NCBI GenBank assembly: GCA_017860675.1 | Contig: JAGDMV010000098.1 | Coordinates: 1-6,821, forward strand | Length of the DNA stretch: 6,821 bases | Source: Chloroflexota bacterium | GTDB lineage: Bacteria > Chloroflexota > Limnocylindria > Limnocylindrales > CSP1-4 | Reading direction: 5' to 3' | In this document: positions 1 through 6,191 of the stretch, piece after piece | Layout of the letters: every line of letters starts with the position of its first letter | How positions within the stretch are numbered: the first letter of the stretch is position 1 | The notes under the pieces: generated by a model | The model's database searches: none | The model's input: the letters and a program-made list of their open reading frames with translations, nothing else | Told to the model about the DNA's origin: nothing | Translations under genes and position numbers: made by a program

Positions 1-243
1 GAGCGTCGCCTCGAGGCGGTCTGTCTCGTCGAACAGCCCGGCTCGGGCCAGCCGGATCTCGGCGAGCGCCGCCTCGAGCTGCGCCGGGTCGGCCACGGAC
101 ACGGCGCCCCGCTGGGCCCATGTCAGCCTCGGCGCAAGCTCGGCCGCGGCGGCCGGCGCGGCCGGCGCGGTCGCAGGCACGGGTGGAGCGGGCGTTGCCG
201 GGGGGGCGGCCGGTGACGCTGGAGCGGCGGGCGGCGCCGCCAT
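1..243 (-). CDS. Ala/Pro-rich helical protein, N-terminal part (possibly DUF3618-like), runs off the left edge
   Basis: The frame is open from an ATG at 243-241 to the window edge, giving 81 codons without a stop; the C-terminus lies outside. Residues 1 to about 37 are almost only Ala and Pro. A short segment with Trp follows, and then from about residue 52 a charged helical stretch begins (DPAQLEAALAEIRLARAGL) that continues to the edge. The ATG has a good Shine-Dalgarno sequence, GGAGG (minus strand of 249-253), five bases upstream. An alternative GTG at 297-295 lies just after the stop of the preceding gene, behind GGAAGG, and would add 18 residues. The gene follows the holin-like membrane gene by 56 bases on the same strand, so the two are probably co-transcribed. 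DUF1469/holin-like genes are often followed by a DUF3618 helical protein, and the helix here is compatible with that, but the match is weak. Function is unknown; it may act at the inner face of the membrane. Confidence 0.6.
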   Translation of the reverse strand, partial: MAAPPAAPASPAAPPATPAPPVPATAPAAPAAAAELAPRLTWAQRGAVSVADPAQLEAALAEIRLARAGLFDETDRLEATL

Positions 244-299
244 GGTCGCCTCCGTCCCAGGGACCGGCTCGGGATCGGGCGCCGTTGCCGACGGCACGT

Positions 300-1310
300 T
301 CAGGCCTTCCGGCCGGGCATCCGATTGCGGATCCACTCGACGGTCTCCTGCGTGGTATCGATCGTGGCGGAAGGGACGAAGCGGTAGCCGAAGGCCTCCC
401 AGTCGAAGCCCTGGAGGGTCATCAGCCCGAAGGCGATCCAGCAGACGAGGCCGACCACGATCCCGAGGGCAACCCCGACCTGCAGCGAATACGAGATGGC
501 GGTGAGCGCGCCGAGAAGCGCCCCGAGGACGACGCCGGCCAGCAGGCCGAAGACCGCGCCCATGATCAGCTCGCCTGAAGACGCAAGGCGCGCACCGGCC
601 ACCAGGCCGATGACCGCGCCCAGGCCGCCGACGATGAGGACTGCGGCGATCAGCGGCTCGCTGGACGGGTCGACGCCGGCCAGGAGCGAATCCCCGATGA
701 TCCGCCACATCTCGTGCAACCAGCCGAGGCCCAGGGCAAGGGAGGCGAGCAGGCCAAGGAAGAAGGCGCCCACGGTCGCTCCGGCGATCCGCATCGCCGA
801 CACCCTGAGCCCGGAGACGATGAGGATGACGGCCAGTCCGATGGCGCTGAGCGCGCCGTGGACGATCCCCCAGGCCATCGAGCCGAACAGCCACTCACCG
901 AGGAACAGGGCGCTGCCGATCGGCACGAGGACGCCCACGAACATGACCACGAGTGCGAGGGCGAACGCAGCCTTGCCGGCCAGCTGCCCGATCTCGCGGC
1001 CGATCCCGGCAAGCTCCACCCGGGCCAGCGCGAAATGGGCCTCGACCAGGCGGCGTACGGCCTGGATCGTCCGGCCCAGCTGGTCGCGGAGGCCCGACCC
1101 CGATGGCCCGGCGCCCGCACTGGCGGCAGCCGGGTCGGTCGCAGGGCCCGGGCGCGATGTTGCGGCGGCTTCACCGCCGGCTGGCCCCGTCGCGCGGGAC
1201 GTTCCTGATTCGGGCGGGGGCGCACCCGGAGGCCCGCTCGCAGAAGCCCCGGCCGGATCAGGAGCAGCGCTGCCGGGGAGCGCGGTATCGCTCAGGGCTG
1301 GCACCTCCAC
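300..1310 (-). CDS. Phage-holin-like superfamily (DUF1469-type) integral membrane protein
   Basis: This 336-residue protein has an Ala/Pro/Gly-rich, probably disordered N-terminus (residues 1-72). An amphipathic helix follows (about 74-111, with the segment HFALARVELAGIGREIG), and then about six hydrophobic segments at roughly 113-139, 145-168, 173-197, 218-240, 247-271 and 275-298. The amphipathic helix plus the first two membrane helices resemble the phage holin superfamily III / DUF1469 domain of bacterial chromosomes. The extra C-terminal helices are rich in small Gly/Ala residues. The tail (about 312-336) is polar and ends in an amphipathic helix with TIDTTQETVEWIRNR. The start is a GTG at 1310-1308; a second in-frame GTG two codons later is equally possible, and there is no Met in the low-complexity region to decide. 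The family is not a proven holin in these hosts. A role in the cell envelope is inference. A promoter lies directly upstream and a helical-protein gene follows. Confidence 0.85.
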   Translation of the reverse strand: MEVPALSDTALPGSAAPDPAGASASGPPGAPPPESGTSRATGPAGGEAAATSRPGPATDPAAASAGAGPSGSGLRDQLGRTIQAVRRLVEAHFALARVELAGIGREIGQLAGKAAFALALVVMFVGVLVPIGSALFLGEWLFGSMAWGIVHGALSAIGLAVILIVSGLRVSAMRIAGATVGAFFLGLLASLALGLGWLHEMWRIIGDSLLAGVDPSSEPLIAAVLIVGGLGAVIGLVAGARLASSGELIMGAVFGLLAGVVLGALLGALTAISYSLQVGVALGIVVGLVCWIAFGLMTLQGFDWEAFGYRFVPSATIDTTQETVEWIRNRMPGRKA

Positions 1311-1326
1311 CTACGACGTCGCCCGG

Positions 1327-1354
1327 ATGATACCGCGCGACAAGGCCCGCACAA
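1327..1354 (-). promoter_or_regulatory. Probable promoter of the holin-like membrane gene
   Basis: On the minus strand TATCAT (1332-1327) is a good -10 hexamer, and TTGTGC (1354-1349) sits 16 bases upstream as a partial -35. The expected transcription start near 1320 gives a leader of only about ten bases before the GTG at 1310, so translation would rely little on a Shine-Dalgarno sequence. Assignment is by consensus only. Confidence 0.4.
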
Positions 1355-1468
1355 CCACCGAGTGGCGAACATCACCGCCGGTCGGCAGGAGACGCGTGTT
1401 GCCCGGGCTGGCCGCTCCGGGCGCGTCCGCCGCCCCCGCCCCCAGGCGCGGCAGCCGTCCGCCAGCGT

Positions 1469-1474
1469 TATGCT
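1469..1474 (+). promoter_or_regulatory. Probable -10 element of the SGNH hydrolase gene (leaderless start)
   Basis: TATGCT lies six bases before the ATG at 1481, exactly where a -10 hexamer would place the transcription start at or next to the A of the start codon. No Shine-Dalgarno sequence is visible and no -35 match is seen at the usual spacing. Together this suggests a leaderless mRNA, which is common in high-GC Gram-positive-related bacteria. Confidence 0.45.
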
Positions 1475-1480
1475 CGACGG

Positions 1481-2755
1481 ATGACACCGCGGGATGTCGC
1501 CCGGGCAGCCCCCGGGACCCGCCGCGCGGGCGCACGTGTCGTCGCCGCCGGGGCTCTGGCCCTCGCCGTCTTGGCGGGCAGTGCGTGCGGCTGCAGCCAG
1601 GCCGGCACTCCCGCGGCCAGCGCGGCGCCCCGGCCCGGGGCTTTGGCCGCCGCGACCCCTTCGCCGGCCACCGGCCCGGTCGCACCGGCAAGCAGCTCAC
1701 CGCCGGGCGGCTCACCGTCCATGCCGAGCCCTACGCCGGCTGCCAGCCCCACCCCGGCCCCGGCAGGCACACCCACGGCCGGCCCCACGTCCCCGACCGG
1801 CCCATCGCCCGGCCGGCCCGGGCCGAATGCTCCCGGGCCGCCCCTGCCCGCCATCCTGGGGACGATCGGCGACTCCATGACGCGGGCCGCCAACGTCGGC
1901 CTGGCCGGCCCCGGCGACAACCCGGAGCACTCGTGGGCCGTCGGGACCGCGGCCGACGACGGCGTTGACAGCCTGCTCGAGCGGCTCCGCGCGCTCGGTG
2001 CCGACCCGCTCGTGGCCGACGAGGCGATCTCCGGCGCATCGATGTCCATGGCCCCGGCGATGGCCGCGGGGATCGTCGCCGCCGCCCGCGACATGCCGGC
2101 CGCCGGTCCGGCCCTGGTCACGATCCTCATGGGCGCCAACGACGCCTGCGCACGGGTGTCGGCGGGCATGACCACGGTCGATTCCTTCCGGCACGACCTG
2201 GCCGAGACGCTCGCGATCCTCCGCGACGGCACCACGACGGAGGGCGGCGCGACGGTCCCCGGCCTCCCGGCCGGGAGCACGGTCGTCGTCCTGTCGGTAC
2301 CGGACGTGGCACGCCTGCGCTCGATCCCGGCCCCGTCCGGCCTGGCCGAGGCCGCTCGCGCGCTGTTCTGCCCCAACCTCCTCGCAGTCGACGCATCCGC
2401 GGCCGAGGTCGATGCGGCCAGGATCCGGATCGAGGCCTTTAACGCCGCACTGGCGACAGCCTGCGAGGCAGTCGAGGCACGCGACGGGCTGGCCGGCCGG
2501 CTCCATTGCCGGCACGATGGCGGGCTGCTGTTCCAGACGCCGTTCGAGGCCGACGACGTCTCGCGGCTGGACGGCTTCCACCCGTCGGTCGCCGGTCAGG
2601 CCCGGATCGCGGAGCTCGCCTGGCGCATCGGCCAGTGGTCGGCATCGGGCCCGGAGCCGGGTGGGCTGTCGTCGGTCGCCCTTCCTGGCAGCTGGGCCGG
2701 GCAGGCCGCGACAGCCAGGCCCGGGGAGGTCGGTTCGCCGGCGCCCGGGCCCTAG
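1481..2755 (+). CDS. Exported SGNH/GDSL-family hydrolase, probable lipoprotein
   Basis: This 424-residue protein has an Arg-containing N-terminus and a hydrophobic Ala/Leu/Val signal segment (about 18-35) ending at Cys36 and Cys38. It is likely a lipoprotein, though the residues before the Cys are not an ideal lipobox. Residues 40-122 form a long Ser/Thr/Pro/Gly linker that would hold the enzyme off the membrane. The catalytic domain shows the SGNH blocks: GDSM at 130-133 with nucleophile Ser132, block II Gly185 (ISGAS), block III GAND at 218-221 with Asn220, and block V DGFHPS at 364-369 with Asp364 and His367. All four catalytic positions are present, so it should be an active esterase or lipase-like hydrolase on an extracellular ester; the substrate cannot be read from sequence. 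Cys223, 297, 328 and 343 could form disulfides, as suits an exported protein. The last 35 residues are low-complexity. The gene is divergent from the holin-like gene and ends within the Mrp stop codon. Confidence 0.88.
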   Translation: MTPRDVARAAPGTRRAGARVVAAGALALAVLAGSACGCSQAGTPAASAAPRPGALAAATPSPATGPVAPASSSPPGGSPSMPSPTPAASPTPAPAGTPTAGPTSPTGPSPGRPGPNAPGPPLPAILGTIGDSMTRAANVGLAGPGDNPEHSWAVGTAADDGVDSLLERLRALGADPLVADEAISGASMSMAPAMAAGIVAAARDMPAAGPALVTILMGANDACARVSAGMTTVDSFRHDLAETLAILRDGTTTEGGATVPGLPAGSTVVVLSVPDVARLRSIPAPSGLAEAARALFCPNLLAVDASAAEVDAARIRIEAFNAALATACEAVEARDGLAGRLHCRHDGGLLFQTPFEADDVSRLDGFHPSVAGQARIAELAWRIGQWSASGPEPGGLSSVALPGSWAGQAATARPGEVGSPAPGP

Positions 2756-3825
2756 CTGATCGTCACGACGGGCTGCGCGCGCGCCGCTCGGACGCTCATC
2801 CGGGCCGCCACCGTCCGCGCCAGCTGGGTCAGGGCGGCGGCAGCCGGACCCGGCTCGACCTGGGCGACTGACGGGACACCCATGTCGCCGCCCTGGCGCA
2901 CGGTGATGTCCAGCGGGATCCCGCCGAGGAACTCGAGGTCCCACATCTCGGCGAGGCGCTCACCGCCGCCCCGGCCGAAGATCTCCGTGAGCTCGCCGCA
3001 GTGCGGGCAGGCGAAGGCGCTCATGTTCTCGACCACGCCGACGACCGGGACGCTCATCCGGCGGAACATCGCCAGCGCCTTCTCGACGTCGGACAGCGAG
3101 ACCTGCTGGGGGGTCGTCACCAGCACCGCGCCGGAGATCGGCACGGCCTGGGCCAGGGTGATCTGGGCGTCGGAGGTGCCGGGCGGCAGGTCGACGACCA
3201 GGTAGTCGAGCTCGCCCCAGTCCACGTCGCGCAGAAACTGCTGGATCGCCCCGCCGACGAGCGGTCCGCGCCACACGATCGGCTGACCGTCGGGCACGAA
3301 GAAGGCGATCGACATGACCCTCACCCCGTGCCGCTCGAGGGGGACGATCTTGCCCTCCGGGCTGGCCGACGGCGCGCCATCCGCCCCGATCATCAGGGGC
3401 ACGTTCGGACCGGTGATGTCGGCGTCGAGCAGGCCGACCGACGCGCCGGCCTGGGCCAGCGCGACGGCCAGGTTGACCGCGATCGTGCTCTTGCCGACCC
3501 CGCCCTTGCCGGAGGCGACGGCGATGACGTTCTTGACCCCCGCAAGCGCCTGCGGCCCCGACGACGGGACCGCGCCGCGGACCGCGGCGCTCCAGGTGAT
3601 GTCGACCTCCGTGGCCCCGATCGCGAGCAGCGCCGCGCGCGCCTCGTGCTCGATCTGATCGCGGAGCGGGCAGGCGGGCGTGGTGAGCTCGAGGGTGAAG
3701 GCGACCCGCCTCCCGTCGACGACCATCCCCTTCACCATGTCGAGGGCCACCAGGTCGCGTCCCAGCTCGGGATCGCGCACGCTGCGGAGCGCGGTGAGGA
3801 TCGCCTCCTCGGTCAGTGTCGTCAT
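2752..3825 (-). CDS. apbC: Mrp/ApbC-family iron-sulfur cluster carrier ATPase with N-terminal DUF59 domain
   Basis: The product (357 residues) is a cytosolic P-loop ATPase of the Mrp/NBP35 family that binds and delivers Fe-S clusters to apoproteins. Residues 1-80 are a DUF59/MIP18 domain (SVRDPELGRDLVALDMV, and the TPACPL motif with Cys52). After a short linker the MinD-like ATPase begins at about residue 98, with the deviant Walker A GKGGVGKST at 106-114 carrying the signature Lys107. DADITGP follows at 135-140, a Walker B-like DLPPGTSDAQ at 212-221, and VENMSAFACPHCG at 265-277, where Cys273 and Cys276 form the CxxC that holds the bridging cluster in the dimer. Length and order are normal for the family. 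The frame is open up to 3963, but the extra 46 residues are Arg/Gly/Pro-rich and unlike the family, so I chose the ATG at 3825 (MTTLTEEAILTAL). It is divergent from the aminotransferase gene and convergent with the SGNH hydrolase. No suf or isc genes are visible nearby. Confidence 0.95.
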   Translation of the reverse strand: MTTLTEEAILTALRSVRDPELGRDLVALDMVKGMVVDGRRVAFTLELTTPACPLRDQIEHEARAALLAIGATEVDITWSAAVRGAVPSSGPQALAGVKNVIAVASGKGGVGKSTIAVNLAVALAQAGASVGLLDADITGPNVPLMIGADGAPSASPEGKIVPLERHGVRVMSIAFFVPDGQPIVWRGPLVGGAIQQFLRDVDWGELDYLVVDLPPGTSDAQITLAQAVPISGAVLVTTPQQVSLSDVEKALAMFRRMSVPVVGVVENMSAFACPHCGELTEIFGRGGGERLAEMWDLEFLGGIPLDITVRQGGDMGVPSVAQVEPGPAAAALTQLARTVAARMSVRAARAQPVVTIS

Positions 3826-3832
3826 CAGTCGG

Positions 3833-3838
3833 ATTCTG
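3833..3838 (-). promoter_or_regulatory. Possible -10 element of the Mrp/ApbC gene
   Basis: On the minus strand CAGAAT ends seven bases before the chosen ATG at 3825, the distance expected for a -10 hexamer of a leaderless message. It matches four of six positions of TATAAT. There is no Shine-Dalgarno sequence at proper spacing (GGAGG is about 14 bases from the ATG), which agrees with a leaderless start but does not prove it. Confidence 0.3.
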
Positions 3839-3974
3839 CCTCCGGGCCTCGCCCGACGACGTGGCGGTCCTGTGAGCGGGCCGGCTCGTCCGGGCACGGG
3901 CGGCGAATCGTACCCCCGGCGGCGGAAGCGCGCCGCCACGGACGTCTCTGAACCGCGCGGCATCGCCGGGTCGA

Positions 3975-3993
3975 GGCAGCCAGCTTCGCTGCC
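3975..3993. repeat. Inverted repeat in the divergent intergenic region
   Basis: GGCAGC (3975-3980) and GCTGCC (3988-3993) are exact inverted copies separated by seven bases. They lie between the Mrp start and the putative aminotransferase -10 element, about 30 bases upstream of the latter. This could be an operator half-site pair or chance in GC-rich DNA. No T-run follows on either strand, so a terminator is unlikely. Confidence 0.3.
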
Positions 3994-4021
3994 GGGCCGG
4001 CTCCGCCCCCTGTCACCGGCG

Positions 4022-4027
4022 TATGCT
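4022..4027 (+). promoter_or_regulatory. Possible -10 element of the aminotransferase operon
   Basis: TATGCT here repeats the hexamer found before the SGNH hydrolase gene, including the following TC and a nearby ACGG. It would start transcription near 4034 and give a leader of about 64 bases before the ATG at 4098. It contains the upstream in-frame ATG at 4023, which argues against that ATG being the start. No clear -35 is seen. Confidence 0.35.
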
Positions 4028-4083
4028 CACGGTCGGCGAGCCCGCCATCGAACCGGCCGTTCACGCGACCGGCGACACGCCGC

Positions 4084-4090
4084 AGAGGTG
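4084..4090 (+). promoter_or_regulatory. Ribosome binding site that decides the aminotransferase start
   Basis: AGAGGTG is followed by seven bases and the ATG at 4098. The in-frame ATG at 4023 has no such sequence before it, so the downstream ATG is preferred. Confidence 0.55.
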
Positions 4091-4097
4091 CACCGCC

Positions 4098-5432
4098 ATG
4101 ATCGAGTCCCGCGCCGCCGAGCCGCCCGCTGCGACGGGCCTTCCCCTCCCCGACCGCTCGGTCGTGCCGGCCGTCTGGTCGCGCGTGGCCAACATCATCG
4201 TCGAGCGCGGCGAGGGCTCCTGGCTCGTCACCACCGACGGCGAGCGTTACCTCGACTACACCAGCGGCATCGGGGTGACGAACACGGGGCACGCCCACCC
4301 GCGGGTGGCTGCGGCCGTTGCCGCCCAGGCCGCCAAGCTCCTCCACGGCCAGCAGAACATCGTCTTTCACGAGCCCGGCCTCAGGCTTTACGACCGGCTG
4401 CGGACGCTGCTGCCCGGCGGCCCCTGGCAGGGCTTCCTGTCGAACTCGGGGGCGGAGGCGGTAGAGGCGGCCGTCAAGCTGGCCCGGGTCGCCACCGGGC
4501 GGCCGGTGATCATCGTCTTCGGCGGCAGCTTCCACGGCCGCACCGCCCAGGCGATGGCCCTCACCACCGCCAAGAACGTCTACCGGGCCGACTTCGAGCC
4601 GCTGCCCGGTTCCGTGTACGCCACCGCCTACCCGTACTGCTACCGGGCCGCGCGCGGGCCGCACGCCCCTGACGAGCACTGCAGCTGCCCCTGGGAGGAG
4701 CAGCTCGACCTCGTCCTCCACACCATGACCTACCCCGAGCGGGTGGCCGCGATCCTCGTCGAGCCGGTGGTCGGCGAGGGCGGCTACATCGTCCCGCCGC
4801 CCGGCTTCCTGCCGCGGCTGCGCGAGATCACGAGAGAGCACGGCATGCTCCTCGCGGTGGACGAGGTCCAGACCGGGGTCGGCCGGACCGGCGAGCTGTT
4901 CGCCGTCCGCCACTGGGACGTCGAACCCGACATCCTCGTCTTCGCCAAGGGCATCGCCTCGGGCCTGCCCCTCTCGGGCCTCATCGCCCGCGAGGAGCTC
5001 ATCGCCCGCTGGCGGCCGGGCAGCCACGGCGGCACCTTCGGCGGCAACGTCGTCGCCTGCGCCGCGGCCAACGCCACATTGGACGTCGTCCGCGACGAGG
5101 GGCTGGTCGAGAACGCCCGGGAGCGCGGCGCCCAGTTCCTCGCCGGGCTCCGCGCCCTGGCCCCGAAGTACCCCTCGATCGGCGACGTCCGCGGCCTTGG
5201 GCTCATGGTCGCCCTCGAGTTCGTCAAGCCGGGCGTCGGCGACGGCCGGGTCCCGAACACGGCGGTGTCGAAGGCGGTCATCGAGGGCGCCCTGCGCCGC
5301 CACCTGCTCCTGCTCCGGGCGGGCCCATACGACCAGGTCATCCGGATGATCCCGCCGCTTGTCACCACGGCCGAGGAGATCGACCTCGCCCTGCGCATCC
5401 TCGACGAATCGCTGGCCGAGGCCGGGGCATGA
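4098..5432 (+). CDS. PLP-dependent class III aminotransferase (GABA/ornithine aminotransferase-like)
   Basis: The product (444 residues) is a fold-type I, class III aminotransferase of the 4-aminobutyrate/acetylornithine group; it moves an amino group from an omega-amino or amino acid donor to a 2-oxo acid. Visible hallmarks are LDYTSGIGVTNTGHAHP at 52-68, the phosphate-binding SNSGAEA at 115-121, the FHGRT motif at 145-149, VEPVVGEGG at 221-229, and DEVQTGVGRTG at 255-265, where Asp255 contacts the pyridine nitrogen. The Schiff-base Lys284 is in FAKGIASGLPLSG, and GGTFGGN follows at 311-317. RMIPPL near 416-421 carries the expected carboxylate-binding Arg. Length is normal. An insert at 178-200 holds three cysteines (Cys181, 195, 197). 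I start at 4098 because of the ribosome binding site; the 4023 ATG would add 25 residues unlike the family. The substrate is not decidable from sequence, and some close relatives are amino-acid racemases. It is followed by a flavin-binding protein gene, probably in one operon. Confidence 0.92.
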   Translation: MIESRAAEPPAATGLPLPDRSVVPAVWSRVANIIVERGEGSWLVTTDGERYLDYTSGIGVTNTGHAHPRVAAAVAAQAAKLLHGQQNIVFHEPGLRLYDRLRTLLPGGPWQGFLSNSGAEAVEAAVKLARVATGRPVIIVFGGSFHGRTAQAMALTTAKNVYRADFEPLPGSVYATAYPYCYRAARGPHAPDEHCSCPWEEQLDLVLHTMTYPERVAAILVEPVVGEGGYIVPPPGFLPRLREITREHGMLLAVDEVQTGVGRTGELFAVRHWDVEPDILVFAKGIASGLPLSGLIAREELIARWRPGSHGGTFGGNVVACAAANATLDVVRDEGLVENARERGAQFLAGLRALAPKYPSIGDVRGLGLMVALEFVKPGVGDGRVPNTAVSKAVIEGALRRHLLLLRAGPYDQVIRMIPPLVTTAEEIDLALRILDESLAEAGA

Positions 5433-5491
5433 CGGTCACGGGCCAGCGGAGGAGCCGGCGCCCGGCCGGCAACGATCCCGAACGTCCGTGA
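5429..5491 (+). CDS. Possible 20-residue coupling mini-ORF between aminotransferase and flavoprotein genes
   Basis: An ATG at 5429 overlaps the aminotransferase stop as ATGA. The frame runs for 20 codons and ends with TGA at 5489-5491, which overlaps the GTG start of the next gene as GTGA. A GAGG sequence seven bases before the ATG could serve as ribosome binding site. The peptide is Arg-rich (positions 7, 8, 10, 11, 19) and has no recognisable domain. The likely role, if translated, is to carry ribosomes from one gene to the next rather than to make a functional peptide. It may be chance. Confidence 0.3.
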   Translation: MTVTGQRRSRRPAGNDPERP

Positions 5492-6168
5492 CCTCCCGCC
5501 GATCGGCCGCCGGCCAGCCGCCGAGCGACCGGGTCCGGGTGCGGCGTGCGCCCGCGCATGCGGCATACGACCGGGCCACCGTGGACGGGATCCTGGACGC
5601 TGGTCTCGTTGCCCACCTTGGCTTCGTGGTCGACGGCCAGCCCTACGTCGTGCCGGTCAACCACGCCCGGGTCGGCGACGACGTGCTGCTGCACGGCTCC
5701 CCGGCAGGGCGTGCGTTCCGCCTGCTCATCGCCGGGGCGCCCGTGTGCCTGGCGGTGACCCACATCGACGGCCTGGTCCTCGGCCGTTCCGCCTTCCATC
5801 ACTCGGTCAACTTCCGCTCGGTCGTCCTCCTCGGCCGAGCCGAGCCGGTCACAGATCCGGCATCGAAGCTGGCCGCCCTCGAGGCGTTCACCGAGCGGCT
5901 GCTGCCCGGTCGCTGGGCGGAGGTTCGACCGCCGAGCCCGCGGGAGCTGCGGGCCACGGCGGTGGTCCGCATCCCGATCGAGGAGGCCTCGGCCAAGGTC
6001 CGGGCGGGGCCGCCCGGGGATGAGCCCGACGACCTCGGGCTGCCTGCCTGGGCCGGCGTCCTGCCGCTCGCGCTGCGGACCGGCCCCCCGGAGCCCGCGC
6101 CCGATCTCGCACCGGGTACGGATCTCCCGCCATCCGTGCTGGGGCTGATGGAGCGCTGGGGAGGCTGA
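5488..6168 (+). CDS. Pyridoxamine 5'-phosphate oxidase family / flavin-nucleotide-binding protein
   Basis: This 226-residue protein matches the Pyridox_ox_2 (NimA-like) split beta-barrel group, which binds FMN or F420-type cofactors. Motifs in order are RAPAHAAYDRATVDGILDAG (20-39), the strand pair HLGFVVDGQPYVVPVNHAR (43-61), DDVLLHGSPAGR (64-75), the family signature THIDGLVLGRSAFHHSVNFR (91-110), SVVLLGRAE, PGRWAEVRPPSPREL (140-154) and EEASAKVRAGPP (165-176). WAGVLPL (188-194) closes the domain; the last 25 residues are Pro-rich. True PNPOx activity in vitamin B6 metabolism is not implied, since this subgroup is mostly uncharacterised reductases or flavin carriers. The GTG at 5488 is chosen because it precedes the conserved domain and overlaps the mini-ORF stop; it has no Shine-Dalgarno sequence. 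A second GTG at 5539 is possible. It sits 55 bases after the aminotransferase on the same strand. A functional link through PLP chemistry is tempting but only inference. Confidence 0.88.
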   Translation: MTSRRSAAGQPPSDRVRVRRAPAHAAYDRATVDGILDAGLVAHLGFVVDGQPYVVPVNHARVGDDVLLHGSPAGRAFRLLIAGAPVCLAVTHIDGLVLGRSAFHHSVNFRSVVLLGRAEPVTDPASKLAALEAFTERLLPGRWAEVRPPSPRELRATAVVRIPIEEASAKVRAGPPGDEPDDLGLPAWAGVLPLALRTGPPEPAPDLAPGTDLPPSVLGLMERWGG

Positions 6169-6191
6169 GGCGGCCCGGGGCCTGAGGGGCG

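Noticed and set aside
300..1310. Prophage remnant suggested by the holin-like gene
   Set aside because: DUF1469/holin-superfamily proteins are common chromosomal membrane proteins, and no other phage gene, integrase or attachment site is visible.
496..1968. Long plus-strand open frame (490 codons) across the holin-like gene and the start of the hydrolase gene
   Set aside because: The product is Arg/Pro/Ala low-complexity, crosses two promoters, and is antisense to a clear membrane protein.
1712..2944. Minus-strand open frame (410 codons) opposite the SGNH hydrolase
   Set aside because: It has no domain and is Arg/Gly-rich; the plus strand has intact GDS, GAND and DxxH blocks.
3826..3963. 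N-terminal extension of the Mrp protein by 46 residues
   Set aside because: The extension is Arg/Gly/Pro-rich and unlike the family, and the DUF59 domain begins right at the ATG at 3825, preceded by a -10-like element.
4023..4097. Upstream ATG start for the aminotransferase
   Set aside because: It lies inside a TATGCT promoter-like element and lacks a ribosome binding site, while the in-frame ATG at 4098 has AGAGGTG at good spacing.
3825..5303. Long minus-strand open frame (492 codons) opposite the aminotransferase
   Set aside because: Its product is Asp/Gly/Arg/Ala-rich with no recognisable domain, and the plus strand carries a full set of class III aminotransferase motifs; it is a GC-composition artefact.
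6172..6182. Short GGCC/GGCC hairpin between the flavoprotein and phosphatase genes as a bidirectional terminator
   Set aside because: The stem is only about four base pairs with a three-base loop and has no T-run on either side; this is too weak to call in GC-rich DNA.
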